Below, piece after piece: positions 14,523 through 22,587 of a stretch of 41,989 nucleotides of DNA; within the stretch, counting starts at the first letter, position 1, and each line of letters starts with the position of its first letter. Under the pieces are notes generated by a model. The model was not told the DNA's origin. It saw only the letters and a list, made by a program, of their open reading frames with translations, and made no database searches. Made by a program: the position numbers and the translations under genes. Source of the stretch: a virus. The DNA lies in IMG/VR virus record IMGVR_UViG_3300010400_000014, positions 1 to 41,989 of that record. One strand, given 5' to 3'.

Positions 14523-14959
14523 GCAAGCGCATTCCGTCAACGCTCGAGCGGCGGCGCGTGCAATCACGCGAGTGGTATCACCGCAACAAGAAGCGAGTCG
14601 GCGAGAAGAGACGGAAGCGGTATCGGACCGATAAGGCATGGCGAGAATATCAGAGGTTCCGCCGAATCGAATACGCTAACAGGAACGGAGCGCTGTGGGC
14701 CAGAGCTAAGAAATACGGCCTAGAACAAGACGAGCTAGAGTTGATGCTGGACCGTGGTTGCCAGATTTGCGGAGCCTCTGGCGATTACGTCACGCTGCAT
14801 GTCGATCACGACCATGAAACTGGACACACGCGCGGTATCCTCTGCGAGCATTGCAACTTCGGCGTGGGCAAGTTCTATAACGATCCGATGTTGCTGATCG
14901 CGGCGGCCGATTACCTCACGCGAGACAGCCTGTCGAGACTGCCCAATGCAGACGTATAG
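14519..14959 (+). CDS. Endonuclease VII-type Holliday-junction resolvase
   Basis: A 146-residue protein starting at GTG (GTGA). The C-terminal half fits the T4 gp49/recombination endonuclease VII family: zinc pairs CQIC (81-84) and CEHC (109-112), and the catalytic VDHDHETGHTRGILC (95-109), then GVGKFYNDPMLLIAAADYL. The first 65 residues are very basic and likely bind DNA. It would cut branched DNA before packaging or during recombination, fitting the neighbouring exonuclease/annealase. Confidence 0.9.
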   Translation: MSKRIPSTLERRRVQSREWYHRNKKRVGEKRRKRYRTDKAWREYQRFRRIEYANRNGALWARAKKYGLEQDELELMLDRGCQICGASGDYVTLHVDHDHETGHTRGILCEHCNFGVGKFYNDPMLLIAAADYLTRDSLSRLPNADV

Positions 14960-16244
14960 CGAGTTCATCGCTTCGAAGGTTCGGCGTGTGAACGACCTCG
15001 GTTTACGGATTGACGCCTCGGTATTGCCGTCGCAACTGTTCGACTGGCAGACACAAATCGTGCAATGGGCTCTCAGGAAAGGCAGCGCAGCTATCTGGGC
15101 GGATTGTGGCCTTGGGAAAACCGCGATGCAGTTAGCATGGGCGGATCACATCCCTGGGCGCGTGTTGATCTTGGCGCCTTTGTGCGTGGCTGAGCAATCG
15201 GTTGCGGAAGGACTCAAGTTCGGCATTGAGGTGCATTATGCACGTGGGCAAGGCGGTGCAGGCGACCACCGCATTGTGATCACGAATTACGAGATGCTTG
15301 ACCGTTTCGACGTCACGCAATTCGCTGGCGTTGTGCTGGATGAAGCATCGATCTTGAAGAGCTTCGAAGGCAAGATCAGGACTGCGCTGATTAAGACGTT
15401 CGCTCGAACAAAGTATCGGCTCTGTTGCACGGCGACCCCGAGCCCGAATGATATCGCCGAGCTCGCCAACCATGCGGAGTTTCTGGGTCTGATGACGCGC
15501 CAGGAGTTTCTCGCGACGTGGTTTGTGCATGATGATCAAGGCTGGCGGATGAAGGGCCACGCCGTGCAGCCGTTCTATCGCTGGTTGGCGAGCTGGGCGA
15601 TTGCGATGCGCAAGCCGTCCGATATCGGCTACGACGATACCGGTTATGAATTGCCGCCGCTCACGATTACGGATCATGTGGTCGAAGGCGGCGATCCGGG
15701 CGGCGTGCTGTTTCCCGAACTCGGCCTGAAAGGCATTACGGGCCGCCAGAAGGCGCGACGGGCCAGCATCGAGGATAGATGCAAGAAGGTCGTTGAACTC
15801 GTGAAGTCGGCTGTCAGCGACCAATGGATTCTGTGGTGCGGTCTGAACGCCGAATCCGACGCGCTCGGCGAGTTGGCTGGGGCCGTGAACGTGCAAGGCA
15901 GCGACAGTTACGAGAAGAAGCGTGCGGCCGTGCTTGGTTTCGTCAGTGGTAAACACAATATCCTTGTCAGTAAAAGCAAGATCGTTGGATTCGGTTTGAA
16001 TTTCCAGCACTGCCATCACATGGCGTTTGTCGGCATCGGCGACAGTTATGAGCAGTATTACCAGATGATTCGCCGCTGCTGGCGGTTCGGGCAACAGCAT
16101 CCGGTGGACGCACACATCGTGGTCAGCAACAGCGAGCGCGCCATTGTCAGTAACGTGCGACGCAAGCAAGCCGATGCCGACGAGATGGCGCGGCAACTGC
16201 TGGTGCATATGAGGGAGTTCGAGCGAGAGGAGTTGGCATCATGA
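14946..16244 (+). CDS. SNF2-family DNA helicase/translocase
   Basis: A 432-residue superfamily 2 ATPase overlapping the endonuclease VII gene by 14 nt. Walker A is ADCGLGKTA (52-60), motif II DEAS (132-135) and motif III TATPSPND (162-169). The C-terminal lobe includes VSKSKIVGFGLNFQ and motif VI QMIRRCWRFGQ. Compact SNF2 proteins of this kind are common in phages and are often next to a DNA methyltransferase, as here. The usual inference is DNA remodelling or displacement of bound proteins. Confidence 0.9.
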   Translation: MQTYSEFIASKVRRVNDLGLRIDASVLPSQLFDWQTQIVQWALRKGSAAIWADCGLGKTAMQLAWADHIPGRVLILAPLCVAEQSVAEGLKFGIEVHYARGQGGAGDHRIVITNYEMLDRFDVTQFAGVVLDEASILKSFEGKIRTALIKTFARTKYRLCCTATPSPNDIAELANHAEFLGLMTRQEFLATWFVHDDQGWRMKGHAVQPFYRWLASWAIAMRKPSDIGYDDTGYELPPLTITDHVVEGGDPGGVLFPELGLKGITGRQKARRASIEDRCKKVVELVKSAVSDQWILWCGLNAESDALGELAGAVNVQGSDSYEKKRAAVLGFVSGKHNILVSKSKIVGFGLNFQHCHHMAFVGIGDSYEQYYQMIRRCWRFGQQHPVDAHIVVSNSERAIVSNVRRKQADADEMARQLLVHMREFEREELAS

Positions 16245-16558
16245 ACTACGATTTAAGCGATTTCCTGCTGAACTATGTATTCGCCCAACGGCTCTGGTCG
16301 TCTGAAACGTTCGGCCCGGGCCGTCGCACGCTGGGCATCACTGCGCACATCCGAAAAGAGCTGGCCGAAATCGAAGCCGACCCGGACGATGTGCGCGAGT
16401 GGATCGATTTAGTCATCCTAGCATTCGACGGATTTTGGCGTCATGGCGGAAAACCTGAAGAGCTTGCGGAAATGCTCGAAGCCAAACAACGCATCAATTT
16501 CGAGAGAAACTGGCCGCCCATACAGCCGCAGGACCACCCAACGGAGCATCTCAAGTGA
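16241..16558 (+). CDS. DUF550/MazG-like dNTP pyrophosphohydrolase
   Basis: A 105-residue protein (ATGA). The sequence FGPGRRTLGITAHIRKELAE (about 24-43), then EADPDDVREWIDLVILAFDG, matches the DUF550 family annotated as dATP/dGTP pyrophosphohydrolase, an all-alpha MazG-like fold. The EEx-type acidic residues KELAEIEAD and EWIDL would bind Mg2+. It could cleanse or rebalance the nucleotide pool or counter alarmone signalling. It is co-transcribed with the SNF2 helicase and methyltransferase. Confidence 0.85.
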   Translation: MNYDLSDFLLNYVFAQRLWSSETFGPGRRTLGITAHIRKELAEIEADPDDVREWIDLVILAFDGFWRHGGKPEELAEMLEAKQRINFERNWPPIQPQDHPTEHLK

Positions 16559-17442
16559 CCCAGACATACGCCGGTAACGGCTGGACGCTGGCCGAAGGCG
16601 ACAGTTGCGAGCGGCTCAGCGAACTGGCCGATGATTCGGTCGACCTGAGCGTCTATAGTCCGCCGTTCTCATCCCTCTACACCTACAGCGCCAGCGAGCG
16701 CGACATCGGCAACTGCGCCACGCACGGCGAATTCGTGATCCACCTCGGCTTCATCATCCGCGAACTGCTGCGCGTCACGAAGCCGGGTCGCCTGACCTGT
16801 TGCCACATCGCGCAACTCACGAGCACGAAGGCGACACATAATGTGATCGGATTGATTGACCTGCGCGGCGACATCATCCGCGCCTTCAAGGCTGACGGCT
16901 GGATTCATCACGGCGAAGTCGTCATCGACAAAGACCCGCAAGCGCAAGCCATCCGCACGCACAGCAAAGCGCTGCTGTTCGTGCAGAAAGAGAAAGACCG
17001 GAGCTGGCTGCGGCCGGCACTGGCCGATTTCATCCTCGTCTTCAGGAAACCGGGCGAGAACAGCGTGCCGATTACCGGCGATCAACTCACCAACAACGAG
17101 TGGATCGAGTGGGCGCGGCCGATCTGGTATGGCATCGATGAAACCGACACGCTCAACACGCAAGTCGCGAAGGAGAACGACGATGAACGGCATATCTGTC
17201 CTCTCCAGTTGGGCACTATTGAGCGCTGCGTGCGTCTGTGGAGCAATCCTGGGGATTTGGTTCTGTCTCCTTTTGCCGGAATCGGATCAGAAGGCTTTGA
17301 AGCGATTCGTCTCGGGCGACGATTCTGGGGATGCGAACTGAAACCCGCCTATGCGCGAGTGGCCGCACGCAATCTCGCCGTGGCCGAAGGCATGCAGAAA
17401 CAAGGTGCCCTGTTCGATGAAACAACCCACGCTCCGCAGTGA
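16555..17442 (+). CDS. DNA methyltransferase, N4-cytosine or N6-adenine type
   Basis: A 295-residue class-beta amino-methyltransferase. Catalytic motif IV is SPPF (35-38), which favours N4-cytosine but does not exclude N6-adenine. Motif I, near the C-terminus, is SPFAGIGSEGFEA (238-250), followed by GCELKPAYARVAARNL. It overlaps the MazG-like gene (GTGA-like junction, ATG 16555). Together with the C5 methyltransferase the phage encodes two DNA-modification enzymes and no visible restriction partner, so protection from host restriction is likely. Confidence 0.88.
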   Translation: MTQTYAGNGWTLAEGDSCERLSELADDSVDLSVYSPPFSSLYTYSASERDIGNCATHGEFVIHLGFIIRELLRVTKPGRLTCCHIAQLTSTKATHNVIGLIDLRGDIIRAFKADGWIHHGEVVIDKDPQAQAIRTHSKALLFVQKEKDRSWLRPALADFILVFRKPGENSVPITGDQLTNNEWIEWARPIWYGIDETDTLNTQVAKENDDERHICPLQLGTIERCVRLWSNPGDLVLSPFAGIGSEGFEAIRLGRRFWGCELKPAYARVAARNLAVAEGMQKQGALFDETTHAPQ

Positions 17443-17512
17443 GGATGTGTGGTGTGTCTACGCGGTGGTGTGGTTCGCGGCACTCGTGTGGTGCGTGACG
17501 CGGTTTTCCTGA
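17417..17512 (+). CDS. Tiny membrane protein (31 aa)
   Basis: ATG 17417 inside the methyltransferase 3' end starts a 31-codon frame. Residues about 11-28 (VWCVYAVVWFAALVWCV) form one membrane helix with charged ends. It fills the 79-nt space before the lipoprotein gene. A small membrane protein directly before a lipoprotein recalls accessory lysis or exclusion proteins. The evidence is only its hydrophobicity and placement. Confidence 0.45.
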   Translation: MKQPTLRSEDVWCVYAVVWFAALVWCVTRFS

Positions 17513-17521
17513 AGGTGCGCC

Positions 17522-17896
17522 ATGAAATTCCTCGCCCTCCTCGCCGCCGTTACCCTGTCGGCCTGCTCGAACTCTCCGCTCCAGCCATCGGCTCTCGCCA
17601 CCCTGTCCAGCCCGACCATGCGCCCGGACCTCGTGCTGCCCGTCAGCGTGCCTCCGGTGCCGGTGCCGACCGCGCCAGAACCACCCCCCGCGCCGCCTAG
17701 CGTGCCCCAGGAGCCGCCTCCGCCGCCGGATGGTCCCTGTGGCCCTCACCCCTGCGTGCCCCCGCCAGACGGCCCCTGTGGCCCGCAGCCCTGTGCCCCC
17801 ACTACGCCCCGGTGCGGCAACGTGCCGTGCGGCCCGCCCCCGCCGAGCGCTGATGGCCCTTGTGGCCCGGTGCCCTGTCACGACCCGAAACCCTGA
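17522..17896 (+). CDS. Pro/Cys-rich lipoprotein with GPCGPxPC repeats
   Basis: A 124-residue lipoprotein. Residues 1-15 are a signal with lipobox LSAC, giving lipidated Cys15. Asn/Ser at +2/+3 would favour outer-membrane sorting in a proteobacterium. After a Pro-rich stretch (about 45-75) come three DGPCGPxPC units and one divergent CGNVPC unit. It has AAGG 6 nt before ATG and is last in the rightward operon. A Pro-rich outer-membrane lipoprotein could be an Rz1-like spanin, but no inner-membrane Rz partner is adjacent; superinfection exclusion is the alternative. Confidence 0.75.
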   Translation: MKFLALLAAVTLSACSNSPLQPSALATLSSPTMRPDLVLPVSVPPVPVPTAPEPPPAPPSVPQEPPPPPDGPCGPHPCVPPPDGPCGPQPCAPTTPRCGNVPCGPPPPSADGPCGPVPCHDPKP

Positions 17897-18120
17897 TCAG
17901 GGCTTGTGGATCCAGTATTCGAGGAGCCGCAGCAGGAAGGTGATGACTGTGCCGGCGAGCACCCAGGCAAGGGTGCCGCGGCGCGTGGCAACCCCTCGCA
18001 GTTGATCTTTCTCGGCGAGGCGCGCGACTTCGATGGTCAGGATGCGCTTATCCAGCGCGCGCATCTCGGCCGACTGCGCATGCTCTCGAAGAACTGTCCT
18101 TGCGTGACCGGCTCGCTCAT
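17897..18120 (-). CDS. Coiled-coil/membrane protein, apparently split by a 2-nt frameshift
   Basis: ATG 18120 opens MSEPVTQGQFFE, then the frame diverges and stops after 27 codons. Removing one CT unit from the CTCT at 18083-18087 would join it smoothly to EHAQSAEMRALDKRI and onward, giving about 73 residues: an N-terminal coiled coil, then one membrane helix (LAWVLAGTVITFLLRLL) near the C-terminus. As sequenced, only the 55-residue part from ATG 18064 to 17897 is intact. It is the last gene of the late operon, convergent with the lipoprotein gene, and may belong to the lysis set. Confidence 0.6.
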
Positions 18121-18186
18121 CGGGCGGGCATCTGAAACGTCCTGAAGCATACCAACAGATAACGCTATCGGCCGGCGAACTGCACA

Positions 18187-18375
18187 CTAAAACAGCGTTC
18201 GCGGCGTCGGCCCGAAAAGCGCGTAGAGGATGGCAATCCCGGCCGCACAAATTCGCAGCAGCGGCCAGGCCCCGGTGAGCGGCAAGCCGAAGAACGCAAT
18301 CAGCGGCGGCATGATCCACACGAAGAGGGCGAAACAGACCACCGCGTAGATGACCCGCCAGAGGAGTCCTGTCAT
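18187..18375 (-). CDS. Small protein with two membrane helices (holin candidate)
   Basis: A 62-residue protein with two predicted membrane segments: about 4-28 (LLWRVIYAVVCFALFVWIMP) and 36-54 (WPLLRICAAGIAILYALFG). It has a short loop and tails, the size and topology of class II holins. It sits in the cluster of membrane and exported proteins ending the late operon. Holin function is inferred from topology and location only. Confidence 0.65.
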   Translation of the reverse strand: MTGLLWRVIYAVVCFALFVWIMPPLIAFFGLPLTGAWPLLRICAAGIAILYALFGPTPRTLF

Positions 18376-18384
18376 CTCAGCCTT

Positions 18385-18834
18385 TCATCGCGACCCAGGC
18401 AGGTCCGAGCCGCCCACGCCCCCCTGCCGTTGGTGATTCGTTCTGCCAAAATAGAAACCCGTCACGAGATTGGCGACCCCGAAGAGAAACACATTCGCCG
18501 CCAACTGCAAGTTTTCTGACCCCAGCCAGCGCCCGAAGATCGACAGCGACATGCTCACCACCAGCGATGCACCAATCACCGCCATCGCGATGCTGCGCTG
18601 CGTATTCTCCCAGATGAGGTTGATGTTGCGCTGTCCGGCACTGACGCGCTCTTGCTCTTCGGTGGTGGTCGGTGCCGCCGTGCGGAGCGCGAGCCGTTCG
18701 CCCGCCGACTGGCGATTCTGTTCTGTGGTCGTAGTGGCCGGAGCATCGATGTCCGAGGCCGGACTCGCGATCACGACCGGCACCGGCGCGGGATTAGTAA
18801 CCACCACAGGAATCGGTTCGGCTTCGGCGATCAC
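18385..18834 (-). CDS. Two-helix membrane protein with long soluble N-terminus
   Basis: A 149-residue protein starting at GTG (GTGA). Residues 1-75 are Pro/Ala/Thr/Gln-rich and soluble. Two membrane helices follow: about 81-100 (SIAMAVIGASLVVSMSLSIF) and 110-127 (AANVFLFGVANLVTGFYF), then GRTNHQRQGG. The helices plus an FGRTNHQR-type tail recur in phage lysis-region proteins. It may be the holin or a holin-associated membrane protein. Confidence 0.65.
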   Translation of the reverse strand: MIAEAEPIPVVVTNPAPVPVVIASPASDIDAPATTTTEQNRQSAGERLALRTAAPTTTEEQERVSAGQRNINLIWENTQRSIAMAVIGASLVVSMSLSIFGRWLGSENLQLAANVFLFGVANLVTGFYFGRTNHQRQGGVGGSDLPGSR

Positions 18835-19058
18835 GGCGTGACTGGCTTTTTCACGTAGGTGCCCTCGCGCGTCAGATCATACCCCGGCACCGTCAGGTCT
18901 TTGATGAGCGCATCGAGGCGGGCCTGGGCGAGTTCGACCGCGAGGATGCGCGCTTCGAGTCTCGTTTTCTGCAATTCTGTGAGGGTCGGCGCATCATCGG
19001 CTGAGAGAGGCAGACCCAGCACCGTGGCCACGAGGAACGCCGTCAGGCCGCGTCTCAC
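18831..19058 (-). CDS. Small exported coiled-coil protein
   Basis: A 75-residue protein with a Sec signal peptide (RR, hydrophobic core FLVATVLGLPL, cleavage after SA near residue 20). The mature part is a coiled coil (LTELQKTRLEARILAVELAQ and onward) with a basic end. A periplasmic coiled coil beside membrane proteins could be an i-spanin-like or structural element, but there is no uncleaved anchor. Confidence 0.6.
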   Translation of the reverse strand: MRRGLTAFLVATVLGLPLSADDAPTLTELQKTRLEARILAVELAQARLDALIKDLTVPGYDLTREGTYVKKPVTP

Positions 19059-19402
19059 GGCACTGACCCCTGCACCGTGCCCATGATGCGCCCGTCCGCG
19101 ATGAGCCGGTCGAAAATACGTTGCACCAAGCTCCGCGTGGTTAAGTTTGCCTTATTTAGGCCGACCATCAGCGTTGTCGCCACCGTGCCCTCGTAGACCT
19201 GTTCAGTGTACAGGCCGTCTTCGCCTTTCAGCGTAATCACGATCTGCGGCGTGGGTTCCCACTTCAGCAGCAACGCGGAAACGGAATAGCCTGTGACTTG
19301 CGTCGGCAGTGGCTTCGGCGTGGTCAGCGCGAGCCGCTCTTGTGCAAACGCACCGAGCGAGAAGAAGCAGATGAGAGCAACCGTGAGCCGAATGAATTTC
19401 AT
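19055..19402 (-). CDS. Exported hypothetical protein
   Basis: A 115-residue protein with a clear signal peptide (MKFIRLTVALICFFSLGAFA, cleavage before Gln21). The mature 95 residues contain predicted beta strands (SVSALLLKWEPTPQIVITLKG) followed by helices (NLTTRSLVQRIFDRLIADG). The family is not recognised. It is one of four consecutive or near-consecutive genes with export signals at the end of the late operon. Confidence 0.65.
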   Translation of the reverse strand: MKFIRLTVALICFFSLGAFAQERLALTTPKPLPTQVTGYSVSALLLKWEPTPQIVITLKGEDGLYTEQVYEGTVATTLMVGLNKANLTTRSLVQRIFDRLIADGRIMGTVQGSVP

Positions 19403-19405
19403 GGG

Positions 19406-20875
19406 TTAGAAGCCTCGACAGAGCACGTAGATAGCTGATGATGCTGGTAATGTTGGGTTCGTGCCGCCGATCGCTGTAATACTGACGCTTGTCGTGCCAG
19501 CAATCGCCCCCATAATCGTCACTCCCGCCACGTTCGTGGGAGGATTAACTGGTGTCACGCTACAGGCTGGCACATTCGCAAACGTCGCATTGAATGTCAC
19601 CCCGCACGAGTTTGTAGGGCCGGTGCCAGTGGTGACCACAAACGCAAAGTCTTTCCCAGCGATCGTTGCGCCGGTTCCACATCCAGCCGTCAGGCCACTC
19701 GGCGTCGCCACGGCATCCGTGATGTTTGCCGCGCCGAGGATGTAGTTCCCGCTCGCGTCGTACTTCGCCCGGACTGTGGATCCGGTGGTAAAGATGTTCG
19801 AGAAGCCCACGCCCGCCGAGTGATACAGATTGGCATCGCTTTCAATCGCGCCGTCCGCGGTGCCACCACCCGCGCCGACCGCCGCCGCATCGCCGAGCAG
19901 CAACACATCCACCCCGCTGCGCGCGGACGCGATATACCCCCCGCTCGCATTCGTCGAGGTAAACGTCGCCACGCGTGACGCGGACGTGGAAAAGGAGCCG
20001 GTCACGCCCGTAATCACCCCGCCCGACGTCACCGCGCCCGCATTCCAGACGCCACTGGTGATCGTCCCCGTCCGGGTGATCAGATCCTGCGTCGCGGACG
20101 TGATGGTGCCGGTCAGATTCGCCGCCGGAATCACGGTCAGGTTTGTGGCGGCGAGCGACGAAAAATAGGTCGAGGTCAGTGTCAGTTGCGGCGTGGCACT
20201 TCCGGCCAGTGTCAGTCTCCCTTGCTGGTCGACCGTAAACGTCGGAATCGATGTCGCTGACCCATAGGCATTCGGGGTCACGGCGGTGTTGTTTAGGCTG
20301 ATCACCGTCGCGGCGGCGTTACCGGCGGTCACACTGCTTGTAATGCCGGTGCCACTGCCGACGGTCGCGACATAGTTCCCCGTGCTCACGGCTGACGTGG
20401 GAATCGACGTCAGTCCAGCACCACTGCCGTTGAAGATCGCGCTATTGACTGAGGTGGTGCCCGTGATCGTGCCCGAGACGGTCAATCCACCAGTCACTGT
20501 AATCAGTGTCGCTGGTGCGTTCTGCGTGATGATGCTATTCCCAATCGCCGCCGCGCCCGTGAACATCCCGATTGTGTTCGCGGTCCCCGACACACTCGAT
20601 CCGGTCGCCAACAGCGAGCCATTGAAGTACAGGGCCCCAGCAATGTTGTACAACTTATTCGTCGTGACACTCGGTGCGGCAAACTGACTCAGGGTAATCG
20701 TGGCGAGTGCCACGCCGCTATTCGCCGCCGGAATGCCCGACGCGAAGGGACAGCCGACACACACACTGCTCGCACTCGCGCTGGTGCTGCGCAACGTGGA
20801 CACCACCGTGGGCGCGGGCTGTGCCCACACACCACGGCTCAGGAGCACACACAGCACCGTCAGCCAGATTCTCAT
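19406..20875 (-). CDS. Tail fibre/spike-like beta protein with signal peptide
   Basis: A 489-residue Ser/Thr/Gly/Ala-rich protein with repeated beta-strand segments typical of phage fibres (SAIFNGSGAGLTSIPTSAVS, then SGNYILGAANITDA). The last 110 residues (from TAGCGTG) have four spaced Cys and a GKDFAFVVTTGTG motif seen in fibre tips. The first 18 residues (MRIWLTVLCVLLSRGVWA) form a good Sec signal with an AxA-like site. A cytoplasmic virion protein would not normally carry this. It overlaps the head-binding fibre gene by ATGA. Confidence 0.7.
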   Translation of the reverse strand: MRIWLTVLCVLLSRGVWAQPAPTVVSTLRSTSASASSVCVGCPFASGIPAANSGVALATITLSQFAAPSVTTNKLYNIAGALYFNGSLLATGSSVSGTANTIGMFTGAAAIGNSIITQNAPATLITVTGGLTVSGTITGTTSVNSAIFNGSGAGLTSIPTSAVSTGNYVATVGSGTGITSSVTAGNAAATVISLNNTAVTPNAYGSATSIPTFTVDQQGRLTLAGSATPQLTLTSTYFSSLAATNLTVIPAANLTGTITSATQDLITRTGTITSGVWNAGAVTSGGVITGVTGSFSTSASRVATFTSTNASGGYIASARSGVDVLLLGDAAAVGAGGGTADGAIESDANLYHSAGVGFSNIFTTGSTVRAKYDASGNYILGAANITDAVATPSGLTAGCGTGATIAGKDFAFVVTTGTGPTNSCGVTFNATFANVPACSVTPVNPPTNVAGVTIMGAIAGTTSVSITAIGGTNPTLPASSAIYVLCRGF

Positions 20876-21561
20876 GCGGTCCTCACGAGCACGATGCCCC
20901 AGGCAAACCCGGTATTGACGCCCGTCATCTTGGTCTTGATGCCATAGCGTTTGGCGATCCCGGCGGCCCCAAACGTAATCACGCCGGACGTGGACACCTC
21001 GCCCGTCGTGCTCGTGATCGTCAGCGTCGCCAGAGGCGTATCCGGGGCACCATCGCTGAGATTCACGACCGCGACCGTGAGCGTGCCGCCATCCACGACG
21101 CCGGTGGCACGCAGCACGTAGGTGCCCACGAGATTATTGCTGTCTTCGAGCAACACCGCCGTGCCGGGATGCAGCATGTCGAATGTTGCGCCACTGGGAT
21201 ACGCGGCGAGCGTGACGGCCGCCTGCGAATTTCCTTCGAACGTAAACGCTTCGCCGAGTCCGGCATTCACGCCGACGGCCGATGCGGAGGCCGTCACCGG
21301 GTCCATCGTCAAGCCAACCGGCACCAGATTCGCGTCCGTCAAGATGAACTTATAGGCAATCGGCTGCAGGAAGATGCGGCATCGCCCCGCCGCCGAGAGC
21401 ACAACCGGATTCGCGTTCGGTGTGCCGATACTGTCGCTGTAGGTCGTCGCGGGCGTGCTCGTCCCAGAGAGATAGGTGAACACGAAGCCACCCGCCAACG
21501 GATCGCCGTTGTCATCGAAATACTGGCGTTGCTCGTATTGGCTCAGGCCGTAGGTAGGCAT
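20872..21561 (-). CDS. Tail fibre protein with podoviral head-binding domain
   Basis: A 229-residue protein. Its N-terminus (about 10-85) is the adaptor domain that attaches fibres to podoviral tails: QYFDDNGDPLAGGFVFTYLS, then TTYSD, NPVVLSAAGRCRIFL and YKFILTDAN. The C-terminal 140 residues are beta-rich without an enzyme motif. It is short for a full fibre, so it is probably an adaptor onto which the larger fibre (19406-20875) or another protein assembles. Confidence 0.8.
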   Translation of the reverse strand: MPTYGLSQYEQRQYFDDNGDPLAGGFVFTYLSGTSTPATTYSDSIGTPNANPVVLSAAGRCRIFLQPIAYKFILTDANLVPVGLTMDPVTASASAVGVNAGLGEAFTFEGNSQAAVTLAAYPSGATFDMLHPGTAVLLEDSNNLVGTYVLRATGVVDGGTLTVAVVNLSDGAPDTPLATLTITSTTGEVSTSGVITFGAAGIAKRYGIKTKMTGVNTGFAWGIVLVRTA

Positions 21562-22587
21562 TTACTGGCCTCGCCTCGCGCGTGCGGTTTCGGCGCTGGG
21601 TGTTTTGATAGCGCCCTGATCATGGCGCAGGTCGAGCGCCTGCCGAACTTGCGTGTTCGAGAGTGCGCCCATGCGCTCGCGGAGTTGCCGTTGCGCCAGA
21701 ATCGCCTCGAGTGCCTCCTGCGGCGTCTTGCCACGCGCCATCAGGTCCATGCCGACTTTCATTTCATCAGCCGTTAGCTTCACCATGCTGCTCGCTGACG
21801 ATGCAGACGCCGACACCCCCGCCGAAGGCGCAGACGGGGGCGTCTCCATCGGGCGGCGATGACTGATGATGTTGACGACCGCTTCGCCTGGCGACTTGCC
21901 GCGGCGAATCAGTTCCATCGCATTGCTCGCTTCCGCAGGCTGCGGCGTTTCCCCGATGGCCGCAAACGCCTCTTTCGCTTGCTGCAAGGCGACACTCGGA
22001 TTGAACGGCCCAGCCTGCACCACCTTACCCATCGCGGGCGCGGCCCCTGAGGGTGCCGGTGCAACCGCCGCAGAAGGCGCAACCACGGGCTGAGAGGGAG
22101 GTGGTGTTTCCGTGAGACGTGGATACCCCGGATTGGACACCACGTCTCGCGCCGACGCCTCTGCTGAGCCGAGATGCGCTTCCAGCATCGCCGCCATCTT
22201 GTCTCCGATCGCCGTCGCGATTGTGCGCGCGGGATGCCGAACCGCCTTGTAGGCACTCAGGACTTGCCGACCCGTGGGCACCGGGAGTTTCTTGACGGCT
22301 TCCATCATCGCGGCAACGTTCGCTTTCGACAGCCGGATGTCCGGAATCAGCAACGCCGCGAAATCGTTCACCGTCTGCGGATGAGCAATCTGTTCGAGTG
22401 CCGGTCTTATTTTCGTTTCGAACCATTGCAGCTGTGTGCTCTTGTCGCGCGAGGGCACACCGGAATCGTCCACGCCGCCGAGCGCGATTTCCTGACGCGC
22501 CATCTCGCGGCGGTTCACAGGTTGCGGTGCTGCAAAGCCAGTGGGCCATGCCTCGCCAGCAGGTTCGAACCCTGGAGGCCACGCCAT
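21562..22587 (-). CDS. Putative internal virion protein, Pro/Ala-rich
   Basis: A 341-residue protein of unknown function. It has helical segments near 60-150 and 180-340, with Pro/Ala/Ser-rich linkers (about 160-190, 245-265). Two helices share a pattern NAMELIRRGKSPGEAVVNII and KVGMDLMARGKTPQEALEAI, suggesting an internal duplicated motif. Located between the internal virion proteins and the fibres, it is probably carried in the virion. TAATG overlap with the next gene. Confidence 0.55.
   Translation of the reverse strand: MAWPPGFEPAGEAWPTGFAAPQPVNRREMARQEIALGGVDDSGVPSRDKSTQLQWFETKIRPALEQIAHPQTVNDFAALLIPDIRLSKANVAAMMEAVKKLPVPTGRQVLSAYKAVRHPARTIATAIGDKMAAMLEAHLGSAEASARDVVSNPGYPRLTETPPPSQPVVAPSAAVAPAPSGAAPAMGKVVQAGPFNPSVALQQAKEAFAAIGETPQPAEASNAMELIRRGKSPGEAVVNIISHRRPMETPPSAPSAGVSASASSASSMVKLTADEMKVGMDLMARGKTPQEALEAILAQRQLRERMGALSNTQVRQALDLRHDQGAIKTPSAETARARRGQ

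Noticed and set aside
17891-17902. Palindrome CCCTGATCAGGG as a bidirectional terminator
   Set aside because: It arises from the two facing TGA stops plus flanking CCC/GGG; there is no loop or U-tract, so a terminator call is not supported.
20707-21777. 356-codon plus-strand frame across two tail-fibre genes
   Set aside because: Arg/His-rich shadow running across the junction of two well-supported minus-strand genes.
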